Shown one piece after another: positions 16,981 to 26,134 of a stretch of DNA of 64,000 nucleotides; the first letter of the stretch is position 1, and every line of letters starts with the position of its first letter. Where the stretch lies: the NCBI RefSeq assembly GCF_026342035.1, contig NZ_JAPENM010000001.1, positions 496,001-560,000 on the forward strand, read 5' to 3'. The DNA is from Aldersonia sp. NBC_00410. GTDB taxonomy: Bacteria > Actinomycetota > Actinomycetes > Mycobacteriales > Mycobacteriaceae. The position numbers were made by a program, and so were the translations under genes. Below the pieces are notes generated by a model. The model was not told the origin of the DNA. It made no database searches and worked only from the letters and a program-made list of their open reading frames with translations.

Positions 16981-18333
16981 TCAGGGGAAGCGCGGTAGCC
17001 GGGGCAACGGCGGAATGTACTGCGGCGGAATCGTCGGAACCACGATCGGCGGCAGACCGGGCACGGAAAAGGTGTTCGGTCCGGGTGCCGGTGCCGGTGC
17101 GGGTGCCTGGTAGGAGTCCTCGTCCCACGTTGGCGGCGCCTCCGCGGGCGGGGGCGGCGGCGGCAGCGTGACCGGGGGCGGTGCCACGACAGGTAACGGC
17201 TGCCCGCCCGGCAAGCCATTGAACGAGCCGCCGCCAGGCGTCGCGCTCCCCGGCGCCCCCGCCGCATCGGTCCCCTGCGGGCTGGTTGTCTGCAGGGTGC
17301 CGCTGCTGCCGGCCGTACCGTTGAACAGGTCGGTCGATTTCGTCAGCCCGAATCCGAGAACGGCGAGTAATGCCAGACCGCCCACCGCGATAGCCGCCGA
17401 GACCAGTTCACGCCGTCGGCGGATCTTCTCTGCGGCGCCCGCAGGCCCCGCGGTTTCCCGGCTCTCCTGCCATGCCCGTCGGCGCGACACCGGGTGCGCG
17501 AGCAGCGCGGCACCACGGGCGGCGACCGTGTCGGGGTGGTTTGCCACGATGACCGGCAGACCCGCGACGCTGCGCAGCACGTTCGCCACGAGCGGGATCC
17601 GTGCGCCACCGCCGATCAGCACGATGGCCTCGACCGGTTTGCGTGAACCCACGATCGTATTGCGCAGCAATCGCGCGGACGCCTCGACGGTAGGGGCGAT
17701 GAGCATCTCGAAATCCTTGCGCGACAGCAGAACCAGCCCTTCGGGCGCGGGCAGGGCGACGGCGGTGCTGGTCGACAGCTGTTCCTTGGCCTCACGGCAC
17801 AGCAGGTCGAGGCGGTTGAATCCGTCCGCGTCCGTGGGCAGCGCGAGCCTGCCGCTGGCGATCTGCGCTTCGCCGATCATCGCGTCGAATGCGCGCCCGC
17901 TGATGTCGGTGGTGCGCTCCGCGCCGTGCACGATCTTGCGTTCGGTATCGACGACACTGATCGACAGCCCGGAGGTGCCGAGGTCGTAGACGGCGACGCT
18001 GCGGAAGCCGTTCAGCTCACCGGTGGAGGCGAACAACTCGAGCGAGGCAATCACTTCGGGCACGAGCTGATAGTTGGCCAGCTTCTCGTGAGCCAACGCG
18101 GTCCGCAGGGCATCGGCGCGGCCGTCCTGCCTGCACGCGACCGCGGTCGCGTCGATCCCGTTGCCTCCGGCGAGCGCGACGCCGATGATCTCGGCGGTCA
18201 GGTTCTCGGGCCGTTGTTCGGAGACGTCGACGCGCTGCAGGTCGAACGGCACCGGATGCCCGTTGATCCGCGAGCCCGGCCGCGCCATGTGAATGGCGCC
18301 CGTGCCCATCGAAACACCGAGTACCGAACCCAT
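16981..18333 (-). CDS. Membrane-anchored Hsp70/actin-like ATPase with proline-rich tail
   Basis: A 450-residue protein with the Hsp70 ATPase fold: phosphate-1 loop GVSMGTGAI, phosphate-2 loop VYDLGTSGLS, and adenosine motif VLIGGGARIP followed by AARGAALL. There is no substrate-binding domain. Instead a basic stretch (KIRRRRELVSA) leads into one helix (VGGLALLAVLGFGL), then an extracytoplasmic Gly/Ser/Pro-rich tail ending in proline runs. So the ATPase is cytoplasmic and the tail reaches the wall; this architecture recurs in mycolata but has no settled function to my knowledge. Met at 18333 is preceded by aaggaacagg; an upstream Met at 18396 lacks support. Confidence 0.8.
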   Translation of the reverse strand: MGSVLGVSMGTGAIHMARPGSRINGHPVPFDLQRVDVSEQRPENLTAEIIGVALAGGNGIDATAVACRQDGRADALRTALAHEKLANYQLVPEVIASLELFASTGELNGFRSVAVYDLGTSGLSISVVDTERKIVHGAERTTDISGRAFDAMIGEAQIASGRLALPTDADGFNRLDLLCREAKEQLSTSTAVALPAPEGLVLLSRKDFEMLIAPTVEASARLLRNTIVGSRKPVEAIVLIGGGARIPLVANVLRSVAGLPVIVANHPDTVAARGAALLAHPVSRRRAWQESRETAGPAGAAEKIRRRRELVSAAIAVGGLALLAVLGFGLTKSTDLFNGTAGSSGTLQTTSPQGTDAAGAPGSATPGGGSFNGLPGGQPLPVVAPPPVTLPPPPPPAEAPPTWDEDSYQAPAPAPAPGPNTFSVPGLPPIVVPTIPPQYIPPLPRLPRFP

Positions 18334-18385
18334 TGCCGCCTGTTCCTTGGATCGTCCTTGGACAACGCACGCGCTTTTACTGGCA

Positions 18386-18420
18386 CCGTAGCCCACTCAA
18401 ACTGTGCCTGGCGGCTACGG
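18386..18420. promoter_or_regulatory. 8-bp inverted repeat upstream of the Hsp70-like gene
   Basis: ccgtagcc (18386-18393) and ggctacgg (18413-18420) form a perfect inverted repeat with a 19-base spacer, about 53 bases before the Hsp70-like start on the minus strand. It could be an operator or a hairpin; no T-run follows. Confidence 0.3.
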
Positions 18421-18508
18421 ATGCTGGGACTTTACCGGTCCGCTCCGCGGAATGCATAGACGGACATACGGTTGCCGACCAGCCGGTTCCGTGTTGTGAC
18501 CTGGGGAG

Positions 18509-19828
18509 TCAGGGCCTGCCCATACCGCGGTAGGTCCACCCGTGCGAGCGCCACAGCGTCCGGTCGAGGCAATTTCGGCCGTCGATGATGGACCGCTGCC
18601 GCACCACTTCGGCGAGTCGGTCCGGACGCAACTGCACGAACTCGTCCCACTCCGTCAGTACCAGGACGACATCGGCGCGCTCGCAGGCCTCGATAGTGGA
18701 GGTGGCGTAGTTCAGCGTCGGGAACAGGCGTCGCGAGTTGTCCATCGCCTTGGGGTCGTAGACGGTCACGACAGCGCCGTTGAGCTGGGTGAGCCCGGCG
18801 ACGTTGAGTGCAGGTGAATCGCGCACGTCGTCGGATTCGGGTTTGAACGCGGCACCGAGCACCGCCACGTTTGCGCCGAGCAGCGAACCACCGCAGGCCT
18901 GCGCCGCGAGTTCGGCCAGTTTCGTCCGCCGGCGCATGTTGATGTGGTCCACCTCGCGCAGGAACGACAGTGCATGGTCGGCGCCGAGTTCGCCTGCGCG
19001 CGCCATGAACGCCCTGATGTCCTTGGGCAGGCATCCGCCGCCGAAGCCGAGCCCGGCGTTGAGGAAGCGACGCCCGATCCGCGCGTCGTGCCCGAGGGCA
19101 TCGGCCAGCGCGACGACGTCCGCCCCGGTCGCCTCGCACACCTCGGCGACGGCGTTGATGAACGACACCTTGGTGGCCAGGAACGCATTCGCCGACACCT
19201 TCACCAGTTCGGCTGTGGCGAGGTCGGTGACCAGGAACGGGACGCCGGCCGCGAGCAGCGGCGCGTACAGCTCGCGGATCAGCGGCTCCGCGCGCCCCCC
19301 GGCGGTTTCGTCGATGCCGAGCACGACGCGGTCCGGGCGCAACGTGTCCTCGACGGCGAAACCCTCGCGCAGGAATTCGGGGTTCCACGCCACCTCGACA
19401 TCGGCCTGCGGGGTGTCCCGGCGGATTCGTTCGGCGAGGTGCGCGGCCGTACCGACCGGGACCGTCGACTTGCCGACGAGCACCGCCGGCCGATGCAACC
19501 TGGGCGCGAGGGTGTCCACGACCGCGTCGACGTTGCGCAGGTCGGCGCCGTACTCACCCTTCTTCTGCGGAGTGCCGACGCCGAGGAAGTGAATATCGGC
19601 GAAGTCGGCCGCATCGTCGTAGGACGTGGTGAAGCGCAGTCGGCCGGCGTCCACGTTGCGGCGCAGCACCTCGCCGAGGCCCGGTTCGTAGAACGGCACC
19701 TCGCCCGCGCCGAGCTTGGCCACTTTTCCTGCGTCGATGTCGACGCCGAGTACGTCGTGGCCTATTTCGGCCATGCACGCGGCGTGCGTAGCGCCCAGAT
19801 ATCCGGTCCCGAACACGGTGCATCGCAT
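18509..19828 (-). CDS. ugd: UDP-glucose 6-dehydrogenase
   Basis: A 439-residue NAD-dependent enzyme that oxidises UDP-glucose twice to UDP-glucuronate in the cytoplasm. The N-terminal Rossmann motif is VFGTGYLG; VGKSTVPVGT, NPEFLREG and the catalytic Cys266 in GGGCLPKD are intact, so it should be active. M. tuberculosis has udgA (Rv0322) next to dcd; here dcd, a sugar transferase and ugd lie in that order on the same strand. The product can feed an acidic polysaccharide, which fits the sugar transferase next door and the synthase locus at 7.6-14 kb. Confidence 0.93.
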   Translation of the reverse strand: MRCTVFGTGYLGATHAACMAEIGHDVLGVDIDAGKVAKLGAGEVPFYEPGLGEVLRRNVDAGRLRFTTSYDDAADFADIHFLGVGTPQKKGEYGADLRNVDAVVDTLAPRLHRPAVLVGKSTVPVGTAAHLAERIRRDTPQADVEVAWNPEFLREGFAVEDTLRPDRVVLGIDETAGGRAEPLIRELYAPLLAAGVPFLVTDLATAELVKVSANAFLATKVSFINAVAEVCEATGADVVALADALGHDARIGRRFLNAGLGFGGGCLPKDIRAFMARAGELGADHALSFLREVDHINMRRRTKLAELAAQACGGSLLGANVAVLGAAFKPESDDVRDSPALNVAGLTQLNGAVVTVYDPKAMDNSRRLFPTLNYATSTIEACERADVVLVLTEWDEFVQLRPDRLAEVVRQRSIIDGRNCLDRTLWRSHGWTYRGMGRP

Positions 19829-19926
19829 AGCTCGATTGATATGCCCAGCCGGTTAGCGGATCGCATCACCGAAACGAGGAGCGGAACAATTTCGCATGTA
19901 CATGCGGTGCGGGACGGGCGAGACGG

Positions 19927-21504
19927 TCAGTACGCGCCTTCGCTGCGCGAGACGACTCCCAACGTGCGCTTGATGATCAGCAGATCCTGCATCATCGACC
20001 AGTTCTCCACGTAGGACAGGTCGAGGCGCACGGTCTCCTCCCAGGACAGATCCGATCGTCCCGAGATCTGCCAGAGCCCGGTGACGCCCGGCTTCACCAG
20101 CATCCGGCGCCGTACGTGACCGTCGTACTGCTCGACCTCGCTGCGCAGCGGCGGGCGCGGACCGACGACGCTCATGTCACCGCGCAGCACGTTGATGAAC
20201 TGCGGCAGTTCGTCGATGCTGAACTTGCGCATGAACTTGCCCACCGGTGTGACCCGGGGGTCCTCGCGCATCTTGAACAGCGGTCCCGCGCCGTCGTTCT
20301 GCGCGACGAGAGCGTCCTTGTGCTTGTCGGCGTCCTGATACATGCTGCGGAACTTGATCATCTGGAACGGCAGACCGTCCAGACCCATCCGCTCCGAGCG
20401 ATAGAACACCGAACCCGGACTGGTGAACTTCACGGCCACCGCGAAGACCACAATCACCGGCAGGATCAGGAGCAGCGCACCGAGGGCGAAGACGAAGTCG
20501 AAGCTCTGCTTGTAGATCGACTTGGCCCGGTCGTATTGCGGCTTCTCGATGTGCAGCATCGGCATCTGGGCGACCGGCCGGCTGCGCAGCCGCTGTCCGG
20601 CGATGTCGACCAGGCCCGGGGTGACGATCAGGTCGACGCCGAGTTCGTCGAGACTCCACACCAGACGCTTGATCTGATCCGGACGCAGGTGGTCGGTCGC
20701 GGTCAGTGCGACGGTATCGGCGCCGGTGATTCGCACCGCTTCAACGATCTCCTGGTCGACGCCGACGATCGGGATCTGCTCGCCGTGCACCTCGATCGAC
20801 TCCCGCGTGGCGGTCGGTCCCTCGGGTGTGCAGACACCCACCACGTGATAGCCCGAGCCCTTGTCCCGGGCGAAGGCCTGGGCCATGTCCGGCACCGCGC
20901 GACTTCCACCGACGACCAGCACGGACGTCTGATACCGCTCCCGCGCTCGCTGCGCAACCGCGTACTGGCGCCATGCGCGACGGTTGAGCAGTAGCAGGAC
21001 GAGGCCGAGCGGGAACGCGATGGCGAGGTAGCCGCGGGCGATATCCATGCGCAGCATCAACGAGATGATCGCGAGCACGCCGAACAGCCGGAAAGTTGCC
21101 GACGCAATCAGGCGGTACTCCTCCGCTCCCGCGCCGATCACGCGCGGCGATCGGGTGTTGAACAACGCGAGAAACCCGATCCACAGGACGGCGAGCATCG
21201 CGGAGACAGCGGTATAACCGAGGGGCGACGAGGGCGCCCACACGAGCGTCTCGTCTTTCGCGGTACCGCCGAAGCGAACGAACTGAGCCACCGCAATTGC
21301 CACGCAAACTACGACGAGGTCACTGATCACCAGGTTTCGGACGTACGCGGCCTGCCAACGTTCTCGATCCGAGCGCAGGTAGGTGCGTGACCGGACCCGG
21401 CCGCGGACATAGGCCGACGGCGGCGCGCTACGGTCCCCGCGGAAAAAGAAACGGGAACGACCAGAGAGATCGACGGTTTCTCCGCCGGGAACGCCGTAAC
21501 TCAT
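19927..21504 (-). CDS. Polyprenyl-phosphate sugar-1-phosphate transferase (WbaP/WcaJ type)
   Basis: A 525-residue protein that should load the first sugar-1-phosphate onto undecaprenyl (or decaprenyl) phosphate. The N-terminal ~190 residues hold about four helices, followed by a Rossmann-like central domain (VLVVGGSRAV) and a membrane-reentrant helix (FDFVFALGALLLILPVIVVF). The C-terminal bacterial sugar-transferase domain has MIKFRSMYQDAD, PVGKFMRKFSIDELPQ, GDMSVVGPRPP, and KPGVTGLWQISGR, all catalytic landmarks of the family. It is transcribed with ugd about 100 bases downstream and dcd upstream. The sugar transferred cannot be told from the sequence. Confidence 0.93.
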   Translation of the reverse strand: MSYGVPGGETVDLSGRSRFFFRGDRSAPPSAYVRGRVRSRTYLRSDRERWQAAYVRNLVISDLVVVCVAIAVAQFVRFGGTAKDETLVWAPSSPLGYTAVSAMLAVLWIGFLALFNTRSPRVIGAGAEEYRLIASATFRLFGVLAIISLMLRMDIARGYLAIAFPLGLVLLLLNRRAWRQYAVAQRARERYQTSVLVVGGSRAVPDMAQAFARDKGSGYHVVGVCTPEGPTATRESIEVHGEQIPIVGVDQEIVEAVRITGADTVALTATDHLRPDQIKRLVWSLDELGVDLIVTPGLVDIAGQRLRSRPVAQMPMLHIEKPQYDRAKSIYKQSFDFVFALGALLLILPVIVVFAVAVKFTSPGSVFYRSERMGLDGLPFQMIKFRSMYQDADKHKDALVAQNDGAGPLFKMREDPRVTPVGKFMRKFSIDELPQFINVLRGDMSVVGPRPPLRSEVEQYDGHVRRRMLVKPGVTGLWQISGRSDLSWEETVRLDLSYVENWSMMQDLLIIKRTLGVVSRSEGAY

Positions 21505-21683
21505 ATGGATCGCACCAGCCTCAGGGAGCGGAATTGTCGCGAAGGACGAGCCCCCGAGACATCAGCGGTTGAAAACTTGATGTTCTACCCGCCTGTCGCC
21601 CCCACTCGAGGGTTTGTTACAGGTCACCTGGCTCCGCGTAGCGAACTTCCAGTAACAATTTTCAGTGCGCAACCAATCGCTGC

Positions 21684-22250
21684 TCAGCGCACGAAGTTCA
21701 GGTACGCCTTCGAGGGCGTCGGACCGCGCTGACCTTGGTATTTGGAGCCCGCTTGGGAGCTGCCGTACGGGTATTCGGCGGCGCTGGTGAGCCGGAGCAG
21801 GCACAGCTGGCCGATCTTCATTCCCGGCCACAGCGTGATCGGCAGGTTCGCGACGTTCGACAGCTCGAGCGTGATGTGCCCGCTGAAACCGGGATCGATG
21901 AAGCCCGCCGTCGAGTGCGTGAGCAGTCCGAGCCGGCCGAGGCTCGACTTCCCTTCGAGCCGTCCCGCCAGATCGTCCGGCAGCGTGCAGATCTCGAGGG
22001 TGGACCCGAGCACAAACTCGCCGGGGTGTAGGACGAACGGCTCCCCCGGCGTTGGCTCGACGAGCGTGGTCAGCTCGTCCTGGCGCTGTGCGGGGTCGAT
22101 ATGGGTGTATCGGGTGTTGTTGAAGACTCGGAACAGGTTGTCGAGGCGGACGTCCACACTCGACGGCTGCACCAGCGACTCGTCGAACGGTTCGATCCCA
22201 AGTCGGCCCGAAGCAAGCGAGGCCCGAATGTCGCGGTCGGAGAGCAGCAC
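21684..22250 (-). CDS. dcd: dCTP deaminase
   Basis: A 188-residue homotrimeric enzyme of pyrimidine deoxynucleotide metabolism. It starts MLLSDRDIR and carries [26 protein letters not shown] with the deaminase/dUTPase motif, [11 protein letters not shown], and the C-terminal [11 protein letters not shown] that closes the active site. The Mycobacterium enzyme of this type converts dCTP directly to dUMP (deaminase plus dUTPase), and the Ala after the Thr in HSTAG agrees with the bifunctional group, but this should be tested. The ATG at 22250 gives the standard family length. Confidence 0.95.
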   Translation of the reverse strand: MLLSDRDIRASLASGRLGIEPFDESLVQPSSVDVRLDNLFRVFNNTRYTHIDPAQRQDELTTLVEPTPGEPFVLHPGEFVLGSTLEICTLPDDLAGRLEGKSSLGRLGLLTHSTAGFIDPGFSGHITLELSNVANLPITLWPGMKIGQLCLLRLTSAAEYPYGSSQAGSKYQGQRGPTPSKAYLNFVR

Positions 22251-22302
22251 GAGTGCAGCCTATCCGCGGCGAACATTCGAACCCCGCTCGGTGGGCCGTC
22301 GA

Positions 22303-23757
22303 CTAGAGCGCCGCCCAGACCGACTTCGTCTTCAGGTACCCCTCGACGCCTTCGCGTCCGAACTCGTGGCCCCAACCGGACTGCTTGTATCCGCCGAAGG
22401 GCACATTGTGATCGAAGACGAGCTGGCTGTTCAGCGTCACGGTGCCGGCCTGCAGGCGCTTCGCCACACGGTGCGCCCGGCTGAGGTTCGTGGTCCACGC
22501 GGTGGCGGCCAGACCGTAGGTCGTGTCGTTGGCGAGCGCGACGGCTTCGTCGTCATCGTCGAACGGCAGCACGGTCACGACCGGCCCGAAGATTTCCTGG
22601 CGGTAGAGCCGCATGCCGGGGTCGACGTTGGCAAGCACGGTCGGATGCACGAAGTACCCCTTCCGATCCAGCCGGTGCCCGCCAGTGACGACCTCGACGC
22701 CGTTGCTCTTGCCTTCATCGATGAAGCCCATCACCCGGGTCAGCTGCTTCTGGCTGATTAGCGGGCCGCTCATGCAACCCTCTTCGTCGGGACCACCGAG
22801 CTTGAAATTGTTCGCCACGTTGGCGATGCCCTCGACGACCTGGTCGTACACGCCGCGCTGCACGAAGATGCGTGATCCGCAGACGCAGCCCTGTCCGGAG
22901 TGGATGAAGATGCCCATCGACGCCATCATGATGGCCATATTCAGATCGGCGTCATCGAAGATCAGTACCGGCGACTTGCCGCCGAGTTCCAGCATGACCT
23001 TCTTGAGGTTGCCCGCCGACGCCTCCACGATGCGCTTGCCGACCTCCGTCGACCCCGTGAACGCGATCTTCTCGACATCGGGATGCGTGGTGAGCGCCGC
23101 GCCCGCGGTATGGCCATAGCCGAGAACCAGGTTGACGACGCCTTCCGGCACACCCGCTTCCTTGATGAGTCGGTCCAGCAGCAGCGCCGACAGCGGAGTT
23201 TCCTCGGCCGGCTTGACGACGCTGCTACAGCCGGCGGCCAGCGCGGGCGCGATCTTGGCGCACGCGTTGAAGATCGGGCCGTTCCACGGGAAGATCAGCC
23301 CGACAACGCCATACGGCTCCTTGAGAGTGTAGGCGTGCATCTCGGCGAACTCGCCGGAGACACCGCCCTCCATCTGCACCTCGTAGGCGTTGCCGTTGAG
23401 CTTCGTACACCAGCCGGCGTAGTAACGGAAGAACTCGGCACAGGTGGGCACGATCATTTTCGCCTGCGCCAGCGGCATCCCGGTGTTCAGCGAATCGAGT
23501 TCGGCGAGTTCGTCGGCGTGCTGGTCCATCAGGTCGGCGATGCGCCACATGACCTTCGCGCGCTGGCGGGCCGGTAGACCGGTCCAGACGCCTGCCTCGT
23601 ACGACGCGCGGGCCCGGGCGACCGCCTCATCGACCGCCTTCTCACCGCCGTCGGTGAACTCGGTGATCTGCTCTTCGGTGACCGGATCGATGATCGGGAT
23701 CACCTCGCCGGTGCCGGGTCGCTCACGAATCTCGTCAAGTAATGCCTGCAGCGTCAT
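22303..23757 (-). CDS. NAD(P)-dependent aldehyde dehydrogenase
   Basis: A 484-residue ALDH-superfamily enzyme that oxidises an aldehyde to an acid. The oxyanion Asn is in FPWNGP (Asn159), the general-base Glu in LELGGKSP (Glu257), and the nucleophile in SGQGCVCGS (Cys291). Sequence style is close to phenylacetaldehyde or betaine-aldehyde dehydrogenases, but the substrate is undetermined. The Met at 23757 has a strong ribosome site (gggaagg) seven bases upstream, so a longer frame to 23835 is rejected. It stands alone; two palindromes lie about 85-130 bases upstream and may be operators. Confidence 0.9.
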   Translation of the reverse strand: MTLQALLDEIRERPGTGEVIPIIDPVTEEQITEFTDGGEKAVDEAVARARASYEAGVWTGLPARQRAKVMWRIADLMDQHADELAELDSLNTGMPLAQAKMIVPTCAEFFRYYAGWCTKLNGNAYEVQMEGGVSGEFAEMHAYTLKEPYGVVGLIFPWNGPIFNACAKIAPALAAGCSSVVKPAEETPLSALLLDRLIKEAGVPEGVVNLVLGYGHTAGAALTTHPDVEKIAFTGSTEVGKRIVEASAGNLKKVMLELGGKSPVLIFDDADLNMAIMMASMGIFIHSGQGCVCGSRIFVQRGVYDQVVEGIANVANNFKLGGPDEEGCMSGPLISQKQLTRVMGFIDEGKSNGVEVVTGGHRLDRKGYFVHPTVLANVDPGMRLYRQEIFGPVVTVLPFDDDDEAVALANDTTYGLAATAWTTNLSRAHRVAKRLQAGTVTLNSQLVFDHNVPFGGYKQSGWGHEFGREGVEGYLKTKSVWAAL

Positions 23758-23841
23758 GCCGACCTTCCCTCGTTGGACAACTGGTTCGGTTGTTCTGTGC
23801 CCCACACAGTTCGGGCATCGCGCGCCACTCGACACGCAACA

Positions 23842-23884
23842 ACGCTACCGAATGTAGCGTAACTAGATTCTCTCGTGAAGAGAA
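23842..23884. promoter_or_regulatory. Pair of palindromes upstream of the aldehyde dehydrogenase gene
   Basis: acgctac / gtagcgt (23842-23860, 5-base spacer) and ttctct / agagaa (23868-23884, 5-base spacer) lie 8 bases apart, 85-127 bases upstream of the start at 23757 on the minus strand. They look like binding sites for a dimeric repressor; no adjacent regulator gene is on the window side of the aldehyde dehydrogenase. Confidence 0.4.
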
Positions 23885-24004
23885 CTGGCCTACCAGTGTC
23901 CTCGAGATGCTCTGCGTGAGCGGTTTCGGCCGGTTCCGCGAGTGCCGGGCAATCGCCGGACCGCGTGGCGTTCTTTGCTACAGTGGCGAAGCGCTGCGGC
24001 GCGC

Positions 24005-24075
24005 GCCGATGTAGTTCAATGGCAGAACATCAGCTTCCCAAGCTGAATACGCGGGTTCGATTCCCGTCATCGGCT
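24005..24075 (+). tRNA. tRNA-Gly (anticodon CCC)
   Basis: The acceptor stem gccgatg (24005-24011) pairs exactly with catcggc (24068-24074), with discriminator T at 24075. The anticodon stem tcagc/gctga holds the loop ttcccaa, giving anticodon CCC. The T arm contains gggttcgattccc. The D arm is short, as in many tRNA-Gly; length is 71 bases. CCA is not encoded. Confidence 0.97.
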
Positions 24076-24256
24076 CTCTCATCCCTTCCCCACTCCACCC
24101 GAAATGCCCGTTTGGGTCCCCAATCTCCCGTGGTGGCTGTAACGCAGGCGCCTCAGCGGCCCCGTCGCTAACTGTTACACGGACCACGTGTGGATATTGC
24201 CCAGTGGCGCAGGAAGATCGGGTCCGTTTGAGTGGCGACTTGGGCAGAATAGGCGC

Positions 24257-25288
24257 GTGGAGCAACGCGTGGGTCGGTTGACGACGACTGACGGCGACGA
24301 CATGGCTTACGCCACGATCGGCGCCGGCCGGCCGCTGGTCTACGTCTCCGGCTGGCTCAGTCATCTAGAGCTGAGCTGGGAGCTGCCGGAGGAGCGGGCG
24401 TTCTACGAAGATCTGGCGCAGGGCTGTCGGCTCGTGCGATACGACCGCGCTGGATGTGGGCTGTCGGCGCCATCGACGCGGTCGCCGTCGCTGGCGCACG
24501 AGCTCGATCAGCTTGCCGCGGTCACCGCGCCCCTCGGCCCGGAGCCCTTCGATCTGATCGGCACCTCGATGGGCGCACTGGTCGCGGTGGCGTGGGCGGC
24601 AGCGCACCCGGACACCGTCCGGCGGCTGGTGCTCTACGGCGGCTGGGTGTCCGGCGCAAATATTTCCCCGCCCAGCGCGCGGGAACACGTCCTCGGACTG
24701 GTCGAGTCGCATTGGGGACTCGGCTCGGACGTGCTCACCGAGATCTTCGCTCCCGACGCCGGTGCCACGACGCGCAAGGAGTTCGGTCGCTACCAGCGGG
24801 CCTGCTCGACCGCCGCCACGGCCCGGGCGCTTTTGGCGATGAGCTACGAGCTCGATGTCAGCGACCTCCTCGTTCAGGTGCGCGCTCCGACGTTGGTGGT
24901 GCACCGAGCCCACGACCGGGCCGCTCCCGTCGAGCAGGCCGCAGCACTCGCCGAGGGCATCACCGGTGCGCAGCTCATGGTGCTGCCCGGCCGCTCGCAT
25001 TTGCCGTACGCGGGTGACGCCGACGCGCTTGTGGCGACGGTTCGCCGGTTCCTCGGCCTGCGCGTCGCGCGGCGGGGCGCCCGTACATTGACGGCACGGC
25101 AGCGCGAGGTCGCGGCGCTGATCAGCGAGGGGTGCACGAACCGCGAGCTCGCCGCGCGCCTGGGCATCGATGAACGGTCTGCCGAGGGTCATGTCGAACG
25201 GATCCGCCTGCGCCTCGGGTTCCGCTCGCGAGCCCAGATTGCTGCGTGGTACGCCGCCCGGCGCGACCGGCCGGAATCGGCGGAGTGA
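24257..25288 (+). CDS. Alpha/beta hydrolase fused to a LuxR-type DNA-binding domain
   Basis: A 343-residue protein with two parts. Residues ~1-265 form an alpha/beta hydrolase with GSTSMG-like elbow GTSMGA, a candidate acid in VHRAHDRAAP and a His in LPGRSHLPYAG. The last ~65 residues are a LuxR/FixJ helix-turn-helix (LTARQREVAALISEGCTNRELAARLGI...HVERIRLRLGFRSR). Such fusions may bind a small ligand or ester and act as transcription factors; that is family inference. The GTG at 24257 gives the usual N-terminus before TTTDGDDMAYATIG; an ATG 69 bases upstream is less likely. A cagaat box just before suggests a very short leader. Confidence 0.85.
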   Translation: MEQRVGRLTTTDGDDMAYATIGAGRPLVYVSGWLSHLELSWELPEERAFYEDLAQGCRLVRYDRAGCGLSAPSTRSPSLAHELDQLAAVTAPLGPEPFDLIGTSMGALVAVAWAAAHPDTVRRLVLYGGWVSGANISPPSAREHVLGLVESHWGLGSDVLTEIFAPDAGATTRKEFGRYQRACSTAATARALLAMSYELDVSDLLVQVRAPTLVVHRAHDRAAPVEQAAALAEGITGAQLMVLPGRSHLPYAGDADALVATVRRFLGLRVARRGARTLTARQREVAALISEGCTNRELAARLGIDERSAEGHVERIRLRLGFRSRAQIAAWYAARRDRPESAE

Positions 25289-25369
25289 GGTAATTCCACG
25301 CCTGACAGATCTAACGGTGTCGCGCATCGTTGTGAGATCGACAAACAACGAGACACCGCTGGAGCAAAG

Positions 25370-26035
25370 ATGATCGACAGGACTATCACCACCCCGTCAG
25401 CGAACACCTTCGAGCCGCACGGCGGTCGCGGCCGGTTCAATGCCGCGTTCTTCCAGGTCATGGGTCCGTACTTGGAATGGAACCTCCGCCGACGTAAACG
25501 ACGCGTGTTCGCCGGGCTCCCGCGCGAGGTCGTCGAGATCGGGCCGGGTGTCGGCGCCAACTTCCGCTATCTCCCGGCCGGCGGGACCCTCGTCGCCATC
25601 GAACCGAACCGGTACATGCATAGCCGGCTGCACGCCGCAGCGCGCCGCCGCGGCGTGCAGCTCGATCTGCGCGAGCGCACGGCCGAGCAGACGGGCCTGC
25701 CCGACCACAGTGTCGACGGCGTCATCTCCTCGCTCGTGCTCTGCTCGGTACAGGATCCCGCGGCCGTGCTCACCGAGATCCGGCGCATCTTGCGCCCCGG
25801 TGGCACCTTCCGCTTCGTCGAACACGTGGTGGCCAGGAGCGGCACACCGACACGTGCCGCGCAACGGATCCTTCGCCGGCCGTGGGCCTGGACCTTCGAG
25901 GGCTGCTCGTGCGAACGAGACCTGGAACATTCCCTGCATGCCGCCGGATTCGAGAGCGTCACCATGGACCGCTACCGGGTGCACACCCCATTCCTCCCGT
26001 TCAATACCCACATCGCCGGCACCGCGAAGGCGTGA
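25370..26035 (+). CDS. SAM-dependent methyltransferase (class I)
   Basis: A 221-residue methyltransferase of the Methyltransf_11/UbiE-like group. Motif I is VVEIGPGVGANFRYL, an acidic loop follows at VAIEPNRYMH, and the post-II motif DHSVDGVISSLVLCSV precedes LRPGGTFRFVEHV. The N-terminal NAAFFQVMGPYLEWNLRRRK occurs in methyltransferases thought to act on lipids or phospholipids, but the acceptor is unknown. It begins 82 bases after the hydrolase-LuxR gene on the same strand, so cotranscription is possible. Its stop is about 100 bases before the convergent cinA stop. Confidence 0.88.
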   Translation: MIDRTITTPSANTFEPHGGRGRFNAAFFQVMGPYLEWNLRRRKRRVFAGLPREVVEIGPGVGANFRYLPAGGTLVAIEPNRYMHSRLHAAARRRGVQLDLRERTAEQTGLPDHSVDGVISSLVLCSVQDPAAVLTEIRRILRPGGTFRFVEHVVARSGTPTRAAQRILRRPWAWTFEGCSCERDLEHSLHAAGFESVTMDRYRVHTPFLPFNTHIAGTAKA

Positions 26036-26134
26036 AACGGCGCATCGCAATTGACTGGGAGCGTGAGTCGCTCGTTGGTTGGGCGGAACCAATGCGTTCG
26101 TCGAGGACCTCGAGAAGCAGAAACCCGGGCTCAC

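Noticed and set aside
24005-24075. tRNA-Gly as an integration (att) site
   Set aside because: No integrase gene and no visible second copy of the tRNA 3' end downstream in the window.
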